Positions 1 through 9,232 of a stretch of DNA of 64,000 nt are shown here, one piece after another. The stretch comes from Solirubrobacter pauli (GTDB lineage: Bacteria; Actinomycetota; Thermoleophilia; Solirubrobacterales; Solirubrobacteraceae). A model generated the notes under the pieces. That model searched no databases, was not told where the DNA came from, and saw nothing but the letters and a program-made list of their open reading frames with translations. The first letter of the stretch is position 1. Every line of letters begins with the position of its first letter. Position numbers and translations under genes: made by a program. The stretch is from NCBI RefSeq assembly GCF_003633755.1, contig NZ_RBIL01000001.1, positions 4,077,426 to 4,141,425 on the forward strand, read 5' to 3'.

Positions 1-1
1 C

Positions 2-3000
2 CCGGCGGGCTTCGCGCAGCGCCTGACCGTCACCGGCCCGTTCGTGCTCTACGTCCTGCTCGCCGACGGCACCTACAAGACGACCGCGCAGCTGGCCGCG
101 AACGCCACCGCCGCGCAGATCCAGGCCGAGCTGTCGAAGATCGTCAACCCGTACAGCGGCTCGTTGTTCCCGTTCACCGACAACGTGCGCGTCGCCCGCT
201 TCGGCAACCTCGTCGAGGTCTTCTTCCAGGGCCAGTACCGCACGCGCGGCGTCGCCTTCGCCGAGGGTGCGGTCGTCGAGCGGCGTGCCGCCGGCGTCGA
301 CTACTACGGCGTCGAGACCCTCGAGATCCTCACGGGCTCGGGCGCCGACGTGATCAACGTGAACGGCACGTCGGCCGCGACCACGGTCAAGACCGCCGAC
401 GGCGACGACCGCGTCTACGTCTCCTCGCTCGCCGCGTTCGGCCTGACCGACCGCCCGGCGTACCTGCGCGGCGACCTGAACCGGCTGAGCGGCTCGCTCA
501 CGCTCGACCTCGGCGCCGGCCGCCACACGCTGATGATCAGCGACGAGGCCGCGACCGCCGGCGACACCGTCACCATCGACGCGGTGGCCGACGCGATCCG
601 GATCGCCGGCCTCGCGACGGGCACGATCACGTACCGCACCGACGGCACCTTCGCCGACGGCATCACGGTCTGGACCGGCTCCGGCGCCGACACGATCAGC
701 ATCAGCGCGACGCACCGCGCTCCGGGCGTGCGCACCGTCACCTTCCTCAACACCGGCCTCGGCAACGACGTCGTCACCGTCGACCTGAAGGCCGGCGAGG
801 ACGACCTGCTCGTGCTCAACACGCAGGGCGCCGTCCAGCAGCTGCTGCCGGCCGGCGGGGACGTCGTCGGCGTGAGCGTCGACGGCCTCCCGGTCGCGGC
901 CGCCGCCTGGGTCGCGTACACCGGAAGCCTCGGACTGCTGACCGCGCCCGCGGCCGGCTCGACCATCGCCGTCACCACGCGCACGACGGACATCCGCGCC
1001 TACCGCCTGGGTGCGAGCGGCGTGATCGTCAGCACGCTCGACATCAAGGCCGGAGACGTCGTCACCGCAACCGTCGACGGCCTCGCGGTTTCCGTCCTGG
1101 GCGTGGACGCGGCCAACAACACCGTCACCCTCGCGGGCCGCGACGGCGCGCTCGCGATCCTGACCGTCGTCTCGACCACGACGCAGACGTTCGGCGCGCC
1201 GCAGACGCCGCTCGTGGCCGACGACGACACCGTCCACGCGGAGACCTCGACGCTGCCGCTGATCCTCTTCGGCGGTCAGGGAGACGACAAGCTCTACGGC
1301 GGCACCGGTGGCGACATCATCTTCGGCGACCGCGGCCGCGTGATCGCCGGCGGCAACGTGTTCGGCACCGGCGGCCTGGGCGACACCACCAACGGCCTCG
1401 ACGAGGCGGTCAACCTGCTCTACGGCGTCGACGTCTGGGTCGGCGGCAACGACGTGATCGTCGCGCTCGACGCCGACGACCTGATCGTCGGTGGCTCGGG
1501 TAGCGACACCATCACCGCTGGTGGGGGCGACGACGTGGTGTTCGGCGACAACGGCCGGATCGAGATCGGCAAGTCGATCGCGACGACCGACGCCACCTTC
1601 GGCGGCGGCGACCACATCACCGCCGGCGCGGGCCGCGACCTGCTGCTCGGCGGCGCCGGCAACGACACGCTGATCGCGGGCACCGGCGACGACATCGTCC
1701 TCGGCGACCACGGCGTCTTCACGTTCGAGGGCGGCGTGCTGCGCTTCGTGCGCACCACCGACTTCAACGACGGCGGTCGCGACCGGCTCGAGGGCAACGA
1801 GGGCGACGACGTCCTCGTCGGCGGCTCCGCGGGCGACTCGATCGACGGCGACGCCGGCAACGACCTCATCTTCGGCGACCAGGTCAGCCTGGACGGCCGC
1901 ACGGTCCTCGACCTGTACCACTCGATCGCGTACGCGACGGCGGCGATCCCGGCCGGCAAGGTCGCGAGCTTCGGCGACGACTACATCACCGGCGGTGCCG
2001 GCGACGACCGGATCTTCGGCCAGCTCGGCAACGACGTGCTGCTCGGCGACGGCGCGCTCGAGGACCCGGCCGCGGGCGCGACGCGCATCCCCGGCGCCGG
2101 TGACCCGCTCGGCGCGCTGATCCTCAACCCGGCGGTCGAGCGCCTCACCGACGGCGATGACTCCATCGAGGGCGGCGGCGGCGACGACGTGCTGTTCGGC
2201 GGGCTCGGCAACGACAACCTGATCGGCGGCAGCTCGAGCCTGCACACGCTCGTGCGTCCGGACCAGCGCCCGGACGGCAACGACTACCTGTTCGGCGGCG
2301 CGGGCACGCGGGTCGCCGCCAACGACCTCGCGTCCGGCAACGCCGACGCCGACGTGCTGGTCGGCGACAACGGCATCATCGCCGCCGACCGCTCGGTCAC
2401 GCTGCTCGATGGCGCCGGGGCGGACGAGCTTCACGGCGAGGCCGACGCCGACCGCCTCTACGGCCAGCTCGGCAACGACCGCCTGTTCGGCGACGCGGGC
2501 GCGGACGCGATCTTCGGCGGCGCCGGCCACGACTGGATCAGCGGCGGCACCGGCAACGACACGATCCTCGGCGAGGACGGTGACGACGTCATCTTCGGCG
2601 GCCTCGGCGACGACGCGATCGACGGCGGCGCCGGCGACGACGCGCTCTCCGGCGCCGAGGCGCTCGAGCTCGCGTACGCGGCCAACCGGTTCGACGGCGG
2701 CGTCTTCGACGTCGTCCGCAGCGACTACCTGCGGCCCTTCAACCCGGGTGGCCTGCTCCACTACGGCCTGCACGCGACGGGCGCCACGCTCGCCGGCTTC
2801 GCCCTGTTCGACGAGGCGCGGCCGTTCCAGCGCATCCTCGTCGGAGGCGCGGACTTCTTCCTCAACCACGACGCGGCCAACGGCCCGAAGCTGCCGCTCG
2901 TCCCGAGCGACGGCGACGACCAGATCGTCGGCGGCGTCGGCAACGATTGGCTGACGGGCGGCACGGGCCGCGACCAGCTGTCGGGCAACGACGGCGACGA

Positions 3001-3472
3001 CGTGCTCAACGCGGACGACGACCTGACCACGGGCGGCGGCTCGAACCTCGTCAACGACGCCGACCCGAGCTACGCGGACGTGCTCCGCGGCGGGGCCGGG
3101 CGCGACCGCTTCCTGACCAACAACGACGGCGACCAGGTCGTCGACCCGGACGCCGCGGACACCGCCACGCCGCTGCCGACGCCGAACACGCCGCAGCCGG
3201 GCACGCCGCAGCCGGTCGACCCGACGCCGATCGCGGTGCCGTCGGTCGAGGGGACGGTCGTGGGCGCTTCGCCGCTGAACCCGCAGTCGGGCAAGACGGG
3301 CACGCGCCTGAACCCCGACCGCGACAAGGCCAAGAAGAAGAAGAAGAAGGCGAAGAAGAAGCCCAAGAAGAAGGCCAAGAAGAAGAAGGCGACCAAGAAG
3401 AAGAAGAAGGTCGTCAAGAAGAAGAAGACTTCAAAGAAGAAGAAGCCCGCGAAGAAGAAGAGGAAGTCGTGA
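2..3472 (+). CDS. RTX-type calcium-binding repeat surface protein, 5' end outside window
   Basis: The frame is open from base 2 and no signal peptide is visible, so the N-terminus lies upstream; 1,156 residues are seen. From about base 1255 to 3050 the protein consists of glycine/aspartate-rich nonapeptides of the RTX type (GGxGxDxhx, e.g. GGAGNDTL, GGLGNDNL, GGTGNDTI). In this family these bind calcium and fold into parallel beta rolls outside the cell. The first third is beta-rich with scattered GSGADxI units. After a Pro/Thr linker (about 3160-3300) it ends in about 50 residues containing 34 lysines, all AAG. No catalytic motif is visible; an adhesin or matrix role is inference. Its TGA overlaps the GTG of the next gene (GTGA). 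Confidence 0.9.
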   Translation, partial: PAGFAQRLTVTGPFVLYVLLADGTYKTTAQLAANATAAQIQAELSKIVNPYSGSLFPFTDNVRVARFGNLVEVFFQGQYRTRGVAFAEGAVVERRAAGVDYYGVETLEILTGSGADVINVNGTSAATTVKTADGDDRVYVSSLAAFGLTDRPAYLRGDLNRLSGSLTLDLGAGRHTLMISDEAATAGDTVTIDAVADAIRIAGLATGTITYRTDGTFADGITVWTGSGADTISISATHRAPGVRTVTFLNTGLGNDVVTVDLKAGEDDLLVLNTQGAVQQLLPAGGDVVGVSVDGLPVAAAAWVAYTGSLGLLTAPAAGSTIAVTTRTTDIRAYRLGASGVIVSTLDIKAGDVVTATVDGLAVSVLGVDAANNTVTLAGRDGALAILTVVSTTTQTFGAPQTPLVADDDTVHAETSTLPLILFGGQGDDKLYGGTGGDIIFGDRGRVIAGGNVFGTGGLGDTTNGLDEAVNLLYGVDVWVGGNDVIVALDADDLIVGGSGSDTITAGGGDDVVFGDNGRIEIGKSIATTDATFGGGDHITAGAGRDLLLGGAGNDTLIAGTGDDIVLGDHGVFTFEGGVLRFVRTTDFNDGGRDRLEGNEGDDVLVGGSAGDSIDGDAGNDLIFGDQVSLDGRTVLDLYHSIAYATAAIPAGKVASFGDDYITGGAGDDRIFGQLGNDVLLGDGALEDPAAGATRIPGAGDPLGALILNPAVERLTDGDDSIEGGGGDDVLFGGLGNDNLIGGSSSLHTLVRPDQRPDGNDYLFGGAGTRVAANDLASGNADADVLVGDNGIIAADRSVTLLDGAGADELHGEADADRLYGQLGNDRLFGDAGADAIFGGAGHDWISGGTGNDTILGEDGDDVIFGGLGDDAIDGGAGDDALSGAEALELAYAANRFDGGVFDVVRSDYLRPFNPGGLLHYGLHATGATLAGFALFDEARPFQRILVGGADFFLNHDAANGPKLPLVPSDGDDQIVGGVGNDWLTGGTGRDQLSGNDGDDVLNADDDLTTGGGSNLVNDADPSYADVLRGGAGRDRFLTNNDGDQVVDPDAADTATPLPTPNTPQPGTPQPVDPTPIAVPSVEGTVVGASPLNPQSGKTGTRLNPDRDKAKKKKKKAKKKPKKKAKKKKATKKKKKVVKKKKTSKKKKPAKKKRKS

Positions 3473-4827
3473 AACGACTCTTGACACTCGCCGCGGTCCT
3501 CGTGGTGTGCTGCCAGGCGGCGCCCGCGCAGGCCGTCGGCCTCGACGATCCAGCCGCCCAGTGGCTCCCGCGCTCGGACGGCGCGACGTGGATCTACCAA
3601 TGGGGCAACAGCGCCTTCTCGCCGCCGCGCGCGGAGCGCTACACGATGACCGCGCGCACGGGCACGGGCTTCCGCGTGGCCTGGGAGGAGTTCGGGCTGC
3701 GCCCCGACGAGTTCCCGGCGAACGGCTTCGCCGACTTCCGCCACACGGACGCGGGCCTGATCAACACGAACTTCCAGTCGACGCCGGTGCCGCCGCAGTT
3801 CCCGGTGCTGTGCGGCACCGCGGCGCGCTGCTCGAACACCCTCGCGGGCACGCTCTTCCAGGTCATGTGGGGCACGCGCTCGCCGGTGCTGGCCGAGCCG
3901 CTCGTGGCCGGCACGACCTGGAACTCCGTCGGCGGGACGACGAACGACGTGACGGCGTCCAACCGCTACCGCGGCGTGGTCGACGTGTCCGTCCCGGCGT
4001 TCCCGGTGCCGGTCAAGGCGGCCAAAGTCGAGTCCGTCATCACGCAGGCGGGCGCGCTCGGCGATCCGTTCGGCTCCGGCCTGCGGACGGTCTGGTGGGT
4101 GTACGGCGTCGGCCCGGTCAAGGTGCTCTTCCAGCACACCTCCGGCGAGACGAGCTACGCGACGCTGCAGCAGACGAACCTCACGCCGCTGGCGCCGCCG
4201 AGCGACGTGAACCTGATGCCGCTGACGCTCGGCGCGGAGTCCACCTACCGCTGGCGCAACTCGCGGCACATGAAGCGCTGGTCCGAGCAGCGGGTGACGG
4301 TCGCGGCGTCCGCGAACAACACGTCGCGGATCAACGTGCTCGACACGCGCGGCCCGATCGACGTCAACGCGAGCTACCTGTTCTCGAACCGGCTCGGCGG
4401 GCTCACGAACGTGACGACGCGGCTCCGGCGCGCCGAGACGAGCTCGAAGCTGCCGGCGCTCGGCCCGGCCAAGGGGCCTGAGGGCCGCGCGCGCTTCGTC
4501 ACGCCGCTGGACCTGATGACCTACGGCTTCAACCCGGTGTTCCCGTCGTACGCGACGGACGGGCAGACGTGGCGGTCCTCGCGTGAGTCGCGCGACTTCG
4601 CGGTGTACGGCGTGACGGGCTCGTCGACCGTGCTCGGCACGCGCACCGTGCGCGTGCCGGCGGGCCGCTACCGCGACGCGGTCGCGATCCGCTCACGCCT
4701 GCGCCAGAGCAACCACGCGTTCGGCTCGGGCACGCGCACGATGTACTTCGCGCCGGGCGTCGGGCTCGTGAAGATCACGTTCCGGCACGCGGACGGCAGC
4801 ACGTCGACCGTGGAGAAGACGGGGTGA
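3469..4827 (+). CDS. Secreted protein, cassette gene B (copy 1), unknown family
   Basis: 452 residues. The GTG start at 3469 overlaps the preceding stop by 4 bases, and the purine-rich end of the poly-lysine codon tract (AGAGGAAG) supplies a Shine-Dalgarno-like sequence. An N-terminal signal peptide ends near residue 21 (APAQA); the mature part begins LDDPAAQWLPRSDG. No membrane helix or known catalytic motif. It is clearly paralogous to the protein at 7106-8440: both have WLPR(S/T)DGA, HTDxGLxNTN, WGTRSPV, TQAGA(L/I)GDPFG, DLMxYGFNPV and FAPGVGLVK. I do not recognise the family; it looks like a secreted beta-rich protein. Its stop overlaps the next start by 4 bases, so it is co-translated with the delta-60 repeat gene. 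Confidence 0.85.
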   Translation: MKRLLTLAAVLVVCCQAAPAQAVGLDDPAAQWLPRSDGATWIYQWGNSAFSPPRAERYTMTARTGTGFRVAWEEFGLRPDEFPANGFADFRHTDAGLINTNFQSTPVPPQFPVLCGTAARCSNTLAGTLFQVMWGTRSPVLAEPLVAGTTWNSVGGTTNDVTASNRYRGVVDVSVPAFPVPVKAAKVESVITQAGALGDPFGSGLRTVWWVYGVGPVKVLFQHTSGETSYATLQQTNLTPLAPPSDVNLMPLTLGAESTYRWRNSRHMKRWSEQRVTVAASANNTSRINVLDTRGPIDVNASYLFSNRLGGLTNVTTRLRRAETSSKLPALGPAKGPEGRARFVTPLDLMTYGFNPVFPSYATDGQTWRSSRESRDFAVYGVTGSSTVLGTRTVRVPAGRYRDAVAIRSRLRQSNHAFGSGTRTMYFAPGVGLVKITFRHADGSTSTVEKTG

Positions 4828-7055
4828 GGCGCCGGCGCGTCCTTGCCGCGGTGGCCCTGTCGGCGGGCGTCTTCGCCGCGCCCGCGGCGGCGCAGGTCCA
4901 GCCGCCCTCGCTCACGACGGACACGCGCTTCGCGTTCGCGGGCGTGTCGGAGTTCGACTTCACCGCCGGCGTGGTGGACGACACCGCGGCGCGAGCCGCC
5001 GTCGACCCCGACCTCGACCGCGCGTACGCGGTCGGCGCCACCAGCACGTCGATCGCGGTGGTCGCCCGCCGTGCGGACGGGACGCTGGACTCGGGCTTCG
5101 CCGGGGACGGCTCGCTCGAGCTCGCGCTGGGCCGGAAGGCGAACGCGGTCGACGTGGCCGTGCTCGACGACGGCCGGCTGCGCGTGCTGGCCCGCACCGA
5201 CGTGGCGGCGAGCGGACCGGCCGACTACGACACCGCGATCGTCGGCCTGCTGCCCGACGGCTCGCCCGACCCCGCCTTCCCGACCGTGACGTTCGCGGGC
5301 GGAGCCGGGAACGACGCGCCGGGCGCGATCGACGTCGACGTCGACGGGACGATCGCCGTGGTCGGCGGCACCGGCGCCGACACCTACCTGTGGACCGGAG
5401 GCGTCCTGACGACCATCGACGCGTTCCCCGGCGCCAACGACGCGGGCGTCGACGTGGCGTTCAACGCCGCCGGGCCGGTGGTGCTCAGCAGCACGGGCAC
5501 GCGCACCGCGGTGCGGTCGGGTGGGCTCAGCACGGAGGTCACGGTGCCGCTCGCGACGTCGGTCAGCGGCGCCGCGCTGCTCGTCCACGGCGGCTCGGCC
5601 TACGTCACCGGCGCGGCGACCGTCGCGGGTGACTCGGACGCGTATCTCGCGCGCGTCGGGTCGACGGTCGAGACGCGGCGCTTCGACTTCCGCGGCTCGG
5701 TCTTCTCCGGCGACCAGCCCGTCACGGGCGCGGGCCAGGATCTCACGCTCGTGCCGGGTGACCCGGACACGCTCGTGGTCAGCGGCTTCGCCGAGACCGA
5801 CCGCGGGCGCGAGTGGGGCTTCGCCGCGTTCAACTCGCTCGAGCGTCCGCTCGCGGAGCTGCAGTACACGGATCTCGTGGTCCCGGTCGCCGGCCAGGGC
5901 GGCGCGTCCGGCGTCGCCGGCACGGAGGGCTACGTCGCCGCCGCGGGCACGCTGCGCGACTTCTCGCTCGAGACCGGGACGGGGACGAACGACCTGAGCA
6001 TCGGCCTGGGTCGCGTGCTGATCGACAACGAGAAGCGCTGCGACCTGGCGCTGGCGGTCATCGCGCCGGTCGAGCTGGTGCTGCGGGGCCGGACGCCCGG
6101 CGAGGTGTCGGTCCGGGTGACGAACAACGGCAAGCGCCCGTGCGCGGGCGTGATCCGCGCGCCCGCTCCGTGGGTCGTGGGCGGCGCCGTCGACGTCGGC
6201 CGGCTCGTGCCCGGGCAGACGCTCACGCGCACGCTCGCGGTCGGCTACGACGCGCCGCTGCCCAACGACGGCACGCTCGAGCTGACGCTGGCCGCTCCGG
6301 CCGACACCGCGCTCGGCGACAACGTCGTGCGGCTGCGCGCCGTGTTCTCCTTCTGCGACCTCGCGCTGTCCGTGCTCGAGGCGCCGCCGGTGATCGGCAC
6401 GGAGGGCGCGCGCCGGTTCGCGTTCACGGTCCGCAACGTCGGCACGGCGCCGTGCCGCGCCGCGCAGGTGATCACGCGCGCGCCCGGCGTGCGCGGCGGC
6501 GCGGTCAAGCCGTACTCGGTCGCGCCGGGCAAGTCGGTCGAGGACGAGATCAGCGTCAGCATCGTGCGCGGGCTCAAGACCGGCACGAAGGCGCCGCTCG
6601 CGTTCCGCGTGGTCCACGGCGAGGACGTGGTCATCGCCAACGACACGGCGACGAGCGAGCCGGTGGTGGTCAAGCCGGGTGACACGAACGCGCGCACCCC
6701 GCTCAGAGGCATCTCGTTCTCCGGGCGCGCGACCAAGGGCTCGGCGCGCTTTGTCTCCGCGCGGACACTCCGGGTGGCGCGCGTGCAACTGGCGGTGCGC
6801 CGCCTTGGCGGCGAGTGCCGCTGGCTGAGCTCGGCCCGTGGCGACGTGCGGACCGTCGACGAGAGCGACGCGGGCAAGTGCGACGAGCCGGTGTGGGTGA
6901 CGGTCAAGGGAACAGAGCGTTGGAGCCTGCGGCTCGCGAAGCGGCTTCCCAAGGGTCGGTATGAGCTGCGCACACGAGCGGTCCTGCGCAACGGGCTCGC
7001 CGAGGGGCGCTTCACCCGATCGGACAAGAACCTGATCCGGTTCCGCGTGCGCTAG
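4824..7055 (+). CDS. Secreted delta-60 repeat / CARDB-like protein, cassette gene C (copy 1)
   Basis: 743 residues, GTG start at 4824 inside the previous stop (GTGA). Signal peptide of about 23 residues ending AAAQ. The N-terminal half has delta-60-type units (RADGTLDSGFAGDG, LLPDGSPDPAF), which in known families form beta-propeller-like repeats. The middle holds two CARDB-like Ig domains, each introduced by a cysteine-containing strand (KRCDLAL, FSFCDLAL). The last 110 residues form another beta domain (VRRLGGECRWL, LPKGRYELRTRAV). The protein at 9229-11559 has the same layout. Surface location is inferred from the signal peptide; function is unknown. A GC hairpin lies directly behind the gene. 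Confidence 0.85.
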   Translation: MRRRRVLAAVALSAGVFAAPAAAQVQPPSLTTDTRFAFAGVSEFDFTAGVVDDTAARAAVDPDLDRAYAVGATSTSIAVVARRADGTLDSGFAGDGSLELALGRKANAVDVAVLDDGRLRVLARTDVAASGPADYDTAIVGLLPDGSPDPAFPTVTFAGGAGNDAPGAIDVDVDGTIAVVGGTGADTYLWTGGVLTTIDAFPGANDAGVDVAFNAAGPVVLSSTGTRTAVRSGGLSTEVTVPLATSVSGAALLVHGGSAYVTGAATVAGDSDAYLARVGSTVETRRFDFRGSVFSGDQPVTGAGQDLTLVPGDPDTLVVSGFAETDRGREWGFAAFNSLERPLAELQYTDLVVPVAGQGGASGVAGTEGYVAAAGTLRDFSLETGTGTNDLSIGLGRVLIDNEKRCDLALAVIAPVELVLRGRTPGEVSVRVTNNGKRPCAGVIRAPAPWVVGGAVDVGRLVPGQTLTRTLAVGYDAPLPNDGTLELTLAAPADTALGDNVVRLRAVFSFCDLALSVLEAPPVIGTEGARRFAFTVRNVGTAPCRAAQVITRAPGVRGGAVKPYSVAPGKSVEDEISVSIVRGLKTGTKAPLAFRVVHGEDVVIANDTATSEPVVVKPGDTNARTPLRGISFSGRATKGSARFVSARTLRVARVQLAVRRLGGECRWLSSARGDVRTVDESDAGKCDEPVWVTVKGTERWSLRLAKRLPKGRYELRTRAVLRNGLAEGRFTRSDKNLIRFRVR

Positions 7056-7064
7056 ACGAATGTC

Positions 7065-7087
7065 GGGGGCGGCTCGGAGCCGCCCTC
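7065..7087 (+). terminator. GC-rich hairpin behind first secreted cassette
   Basis: An 8-base stem GGGCGGCT/AGCCGCCC (7067-7085, loop CGG), extendable by a G-U and a G-C pair, sits 9 bases after the stop at 7055. No T-tract follows, so it may be a weak terminator or an mRNA 3' stabiliser. Confidence 0.4.
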
Positions 7088-7091
7088 GCTC

Positions 7092-7105
7092 TAGATTCGC
7101 CCTCT
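7092..7105 (+). promoter_or_regulatory. Putative -10 box of a leaderless promoter
   Basis: TAGATT at 7092-7097 is followed by 8 bases and then the ATG at 7106. No Shine-Dalgarno sequence precedes the ATG. The arrangement recurs at many gene starts in this window. Confidence 0.45.
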
Positions 7106-8440
7106 ATGCGGAGGACGATCTGCCTTGGCCTGCTCGCGCTCGCGCTCCTTCCGGGGACCGCGGCCGCCGGCCCGCTCGACGACCCGGCCGAGCAGTGGCT
7201 CCCGCGCACGGACGGCGCCAGCTGGACGTACGCGTGGTCGAACACGACCTACCAGCCGACGCCGCGCGTCGAGAAGTACACGGTCGCGGCGCGCGCGGGC
7301 ACGTCGTTCCGCCTGAAGTGGGATGAGGTCAACCCGCCGGCGACGGACACCGCGTCGGCGGGCACCATCGACTTCCAGCACACCGATACCGGGCTGGTGA
7401 ACACGAACTACCAGTCGTCGCAGCCGCCGCCGCGGTTCCCGATCCTGTGCGCGGCCGCGACCGACTGCGCGAGCTCGCTCAGCGCCGCCTGGTACATGGT
7501 GATCTGGGGCACGCGCTCGCCCGTCTTCGCTGAGCCGATGCTGCAGGGCACGCGCTGGAGCTCGGTCGGCGGCGCGTCCAACGACGTCGCCTCCAACAAC
7601 CGCTATGTCGGGCACGTGAAGGTCAAGGTGCCGGCGTTCCCGGCGGGCATCGACGCCGCGCGCGTGGACTCCGACGTGACGCAGGCGGGCGCGATCGGCG
7701 ATCCGTTCGGAACGGTGTCACGCACGGTCTACTGGGTGCGCGGCGTCGGGCCGGTGCGCGTCGTGATGAAGCACGCGTCGGGCGAGACGTCCACGGCCGA
7801 CCTGACCGAAACGAACCTCAAGCCGCGGCCGCTCCCGTCCGACGAGAACCTGCTGCCGCTCAACCGGGGCGACTCGGGCACCCTGCGCTGGCGCAACTCG
7901 AAGTGGATGAAGGCCTGGTCGACGCAGTCCTACAGCGTCGTCGACGTCGTCAACTCGACCGCGCGCGTGGACTTCAAGCACGTCAGCGGGCCGCTGCGCG
8001 TGGCCGCCGCCTACGGGCTGTCCTCGCGGCTGTCGGGCGTGACGCTGCTGTCGGGCTCGAGCCAGTCCACCGGCGGGAAGTTCCCGAAGCTCGGCAAGTC
8101 GCGCCGGTTCACGACGCCGTTCGACCTGATGGTCTACGGCTTCAACCCCGTCATCCCGTCGCCGGGCTCGCGCACGGGCACGACGTGGCGCACGTCGCGG
8201 ACGAGCCGTGACTACTCGATCTTCGGCGTGACCGGCAACGCGACCGTGCTCGGCACGCAGACGGTCCGCGCGCGCGGCAAGCGGTACAAGGCGGTCGCCA
8301 TCCGCTCGCGCCTGGAGCAGGGCTCCAACCGCTTCGGGTCAGGCACGCGCACGTCGTGGTTCGCGCCGGGCGTGGGCCTCGTCAAGCTCGTCTTCAAGCA
8401 CGCCGACGGCTCCGTCTCCACGGTCGAGCGGGTCAAGTAG
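7106..8440 (+). CDS. Secreted protein, cassette gene B (copy 2), unknown family
   Basis: 444 residues, with a signal peptide of about 21 residues (ends GTAAAG). It is the paralogue of the 3469-4827 product over its full length; shared blocks include LDDPAxQWLPR, HTDTGLVNTNYQS, WGTRSPVFAEP, DVTQAGAIGDPFG, TPFDLMVYGFNPV and FAPGVGLVKL. Conservation is even along the chain, as expected for a duplicated whole gene rather than a shared domain. Unlike copy 1 it begins a transcription unit (hairpin and TAGATT box upstream). The stop is immediately followed by the GTG of the lipoprotein gene. Function unknown. Confidence 0.85.
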   Translation: MRRTICLGLLALALLPGTAAAGPLDDPAEQWLPRTDGASWTYAWSNTTYQPTPRVEKYTVAARAGTSFRLKWDEVNPPATDTASAGTIDFQHTDTGLVNTNYQSSQPPPRFPILCAAATDCASSLSAAWYMVIWGTRSPVFAEPMLQGTRWSSVGGASNDVASNNRYVGHVKVKVPAFPAGIDAARVDSDVTQAGAIGDPFGTVSRTVYWVRGVGPVRVVMKHASGETSTADLTETNLKPRPLPSDENLLPLNRGDSGTLRWRNSKWMKAWSTQSYSVVDVVNSTARVDFKHVSGPLRVAAAYGLSSRLSGVTLLSGSSQSTGGKFPKLGKSRRFTTPFDLMVYGFNPVIPSPGSRTGTTWRTSRTSRDYSIFGVTGNATVLGTQTVRARGKRYKAVAIRSRLEQGSNRFGSGTRTSWFAPGVGLVKLVFKHADGSVSTVERVK

Positions 8441-9232
8441 GTGCGACGGGCCGTCGTCGTGCTGCTGGGCGGGGCGCTCGTCGCCGGCTGCGGCGGCGAG
8501 GACGCCGAGCGAGCCGAGGTGCGGTCGTACCTCACGCGCGTGAACGAGGTGCAGTCGGCGCAGAAGGACGTGCTCGTGCGGGCCGACACGGTGCTGCGCG
8601 GCTACGCCGAGAGCAAGCCGATCGGCGCGCCCGCGCTCGAGGGCGTCGAGGCCGACGTGCGCCGCGTGCGTGCCGAGGTGGCGGCGGTCCGGCCCCCGGC
8701 GGCGGCGCGCGAGGTGCACGACTCGCTGCTCGCGATCTACGACCTCGACGCCGAGCTCGTGGGGGAGGCCGTGCGGATGCTCGAGTACCAGGACGCCGCG
8801 CCGGAAGCGCTCGCGCCGCTGGACAAGGCCAGCAGCCGCCTGCGCCGCGACCTCGACCGCGCGAAGACGGCACCGGCCCAGGCACGCGCGTTGGACCGCT
8901 TCGGCTCAGCGCTGGGGCGCGCCTCCAAGCGGCTGGACCTGCTGGACGTGCCGGTGCTCCTCGAGCCCGCGCACGCCGCGCAGGTCAAGCGCCTGGGCTC
9001 GACACGCGCGCTGTCCTCGCAGCTCGAGTCGGCGGTGCGCAATAAGGACTCGCGCCGCGTCGCCACGCTCCTGCTCCGCTTCCGCAAGAACACCGCCTCC
9101 AAGCGCGCCGAGCGCCGCCTGACCCGGAGCGGCATCAAGGCCTACACGGCCCGGCTCCAGGAGCTCACCGAAGCGCAGACCGAGCTCGGTCGCGCCCAAG
9201 CCCGACTGAACCGGACGTTCCGCACTTCATGA
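8441..9232 (+). CDS. Putative lipoprotein with helical, coiled-coil-like body
   Basis: 263 residues. The GTG start abuts the previous stop (TAG GTG). The N-terminus is a lipoprotein signal with lipobox LVAGC near residue 15-19. The rest is rich in Arg, Glu, Ala and Leu with heptad-like spacing and no enzymatic motif, so a helical envelope protein is likely. It sits between the second B and C cassette genes and has no counterpart in the first cassette, so it was inserted after, or lost from, one copy. Its TGA overlaps the next ATG (ATGA). Confidence 0.75.
   Translation: MRRAVVVLLGGALVAGCGGEDAERAEVRSYLTRVNEVQSAQKDVLVRADTVLRGYAESKPIGAPALEGVEADVRRVRAEVAAVRPPAAAREVHDSLLAIYDLDAELVGEAVRMLEYQDAAPEALAPLDKASSRLRRDLDRAKTAPAQARALDRFGSALGRASKRLDLLDVPVLLEPAHAAQVKRLGSTRALSSQLESAVRNKDSRRVATLLLRFRKNTASKRAERRLTRSGIKAYTARLQELTEAQTELGRAQARLNRTFRTS

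Noticed and set aside
3070-4269. Minus-strand frame with a run of about 30 Phe/Leu residues
   Set aside because: The run is the complement of the AAG poly-lysine tract. The rest is arginine-rich nonsense opposite two clear genes.
7065-7087. Calling the hairpin a certain rho-independent terminator
   Set aside because: The loop is only three bases and no T-tract follows; it is listed with low confidence only.
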